From assembly GCA_023430245.1 (NCBI GenBank), contig JAEZBA010000334.1:1-5552 (forward strand): 5,552 nt of DNA. Direction: 5' to 3'. Position 1 is the stretch's first letter. Each line of letters starts with the position of its first letter. The DNA is from Pseudomonadota bacterium. Its GTDB lineage: Bacteria > Pseudomonadota > Alphaproteobacteria > Rhizobiales > Xanthobacteraceae. The notes under the pieces were generated by a model. It did no database searches and had not been told where the DNA came from. It saw nothing but the letters and a program-made list of their open reading frames with translations. The translations under genes were made by a program, and so were the position numbers. Below, piece by piece: positions 5,210-5,552 of the stretch.

Positions 5210-5552
5210 TTGCGCCTCCTCGTCATCGAGGACGATCCCGACCACAACCGCCAGCTCGCGACCGCACTGACCGAAGCCGGTTATGTGGTGGATCGCGCGT
5301 TCGACGGCGAGGAGGGGCATTATCTCGGCGAATCCGAACCCTATGACGCGGTCATCCTCGATATCGGACTGCCGAAGATGGACGGGCTCTCCGTGCTGGA
5401 AGCGTGGCGGCGGTCGGGACGTGCGATGCCGGTGCTGATGCTGACCGCGCGCGACCGCTGGAGCGACAAGGTGCAGGGCTTCGACGCCGGCGCCGACGAT
5501 TATGTCGCCAAACCGTTCCACATGGAGGAGGTGCTGGCGCGCATCCGTGCGC
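5210..5552 (+). CDS. OmpR-family response regulator, receiver domain (partial, cut at right edge)
   Basis: The first 114 residues of a response regulator, open at the window end. The receiver domain is complete in its key positions: acidic pocket E7-D8-D9, phosphoacceptor D51 in V-I-L-D-I-G-L-P, T79 in L-T-A-R, and K101 in A-K-P-F. The stretch L-T-A-R-D-R-W-S-D-K-V-x-G and the opening E-D-D-x-x-x-N-R-Q-L resemble the PhoP/FeuP type of OmpR-family regulators in Rhizobiales, so a winged-helix DNA-binding domain of about 100 residues and a following histidine kinase gene are expected beyond the edge. Phosphorylation would come from that kinase in the inner membrane. The gene is 18 bases downstream of the PepSY-like gene with its own strong ribosome-binding site, indicating an operon. 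The FeuP resemblance is from memory, so no symbol is given. Confidence 0.92.
   Translation, partial: MRLLVIEDDPDHNRQLATALTEAGYVVDRAFDGEEGHYLGESEPYDAVILDIGLPKMDGLSVLEAWRRSGRAMPVLMLTARDRWSDKVQGFDAGADDYVAKPFHMEEVLARIRA

Overview
The window is GC-rich and densely coding. All five genes read left to right on the + strand, with short gaps, an alphaproteobacterial codon style and alanine-rich proteins. The large secreted-type protein and the FeuP/PhoP-like regulator together suggest Rhizobiales, most likely the Bradyrhizobium/Rhodopseudomonas group. This placement comes from protein style and is not proven by a marker gene.

Layout. (1) 28-468 is a small membrane protein resembling the three-helix holins of phages and gene transfer agents. 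(2) 528-1202 is an FMN nitroreductase. (3) 1203-1435 is a 233-base leader with two hairpins and a ribosome-binding site that can pair with an upstream anti-Shine-Dalgarno sequence. (4) 1436-4558 is the centrepiece, a 1040-residue modular protein without a signal peptide. Its parts are an N-terminal CAP/SCP domain, a short RTX calcium-binding block, two near-identical Calx-beta domains, a cadherin-like module and six 48-residue FG-GAP/VCBS-type repeats that end exactly at the stop codon. (5) 4559-4816 is a 258-base spacer with a terminator-like hairpin, a nested inverted-repeat structure, a second strong hairpin and a tandem 11-bp direct repeat. (6) 4817-5191 is a small exported PepSY-like protein. 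(7) 5210 to the right edge is the receiver domain of an OmpR-family response regulator, which starts at TTG and is cut by the window end.

How the genes may work together. The last two genes form an operon: a periplasmic PepSY-like protein 18 bases ahead of a response regulator, probably followed by a histidine kinase outside the window. The 11-bp direct repeat just upstream has the geometry of an OmpR/PhoP-family binding site, so autoregulation is a reasonable hypothesis. The large CAP/RTX protein looks like a calcium-stabilised exoprotein or adhesin exported by a type I system, but no transporter genes are visible. The holin-like and nitroreductase genes have no evident link to the rest.

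No RNA gene of a known family, insertion sequence or CRISPR array is visible. The less expected signals are the composite protein with its exact six-unit repeat array, the possible translational switch in front of it, and the structured spacer with the regulator box behind it.
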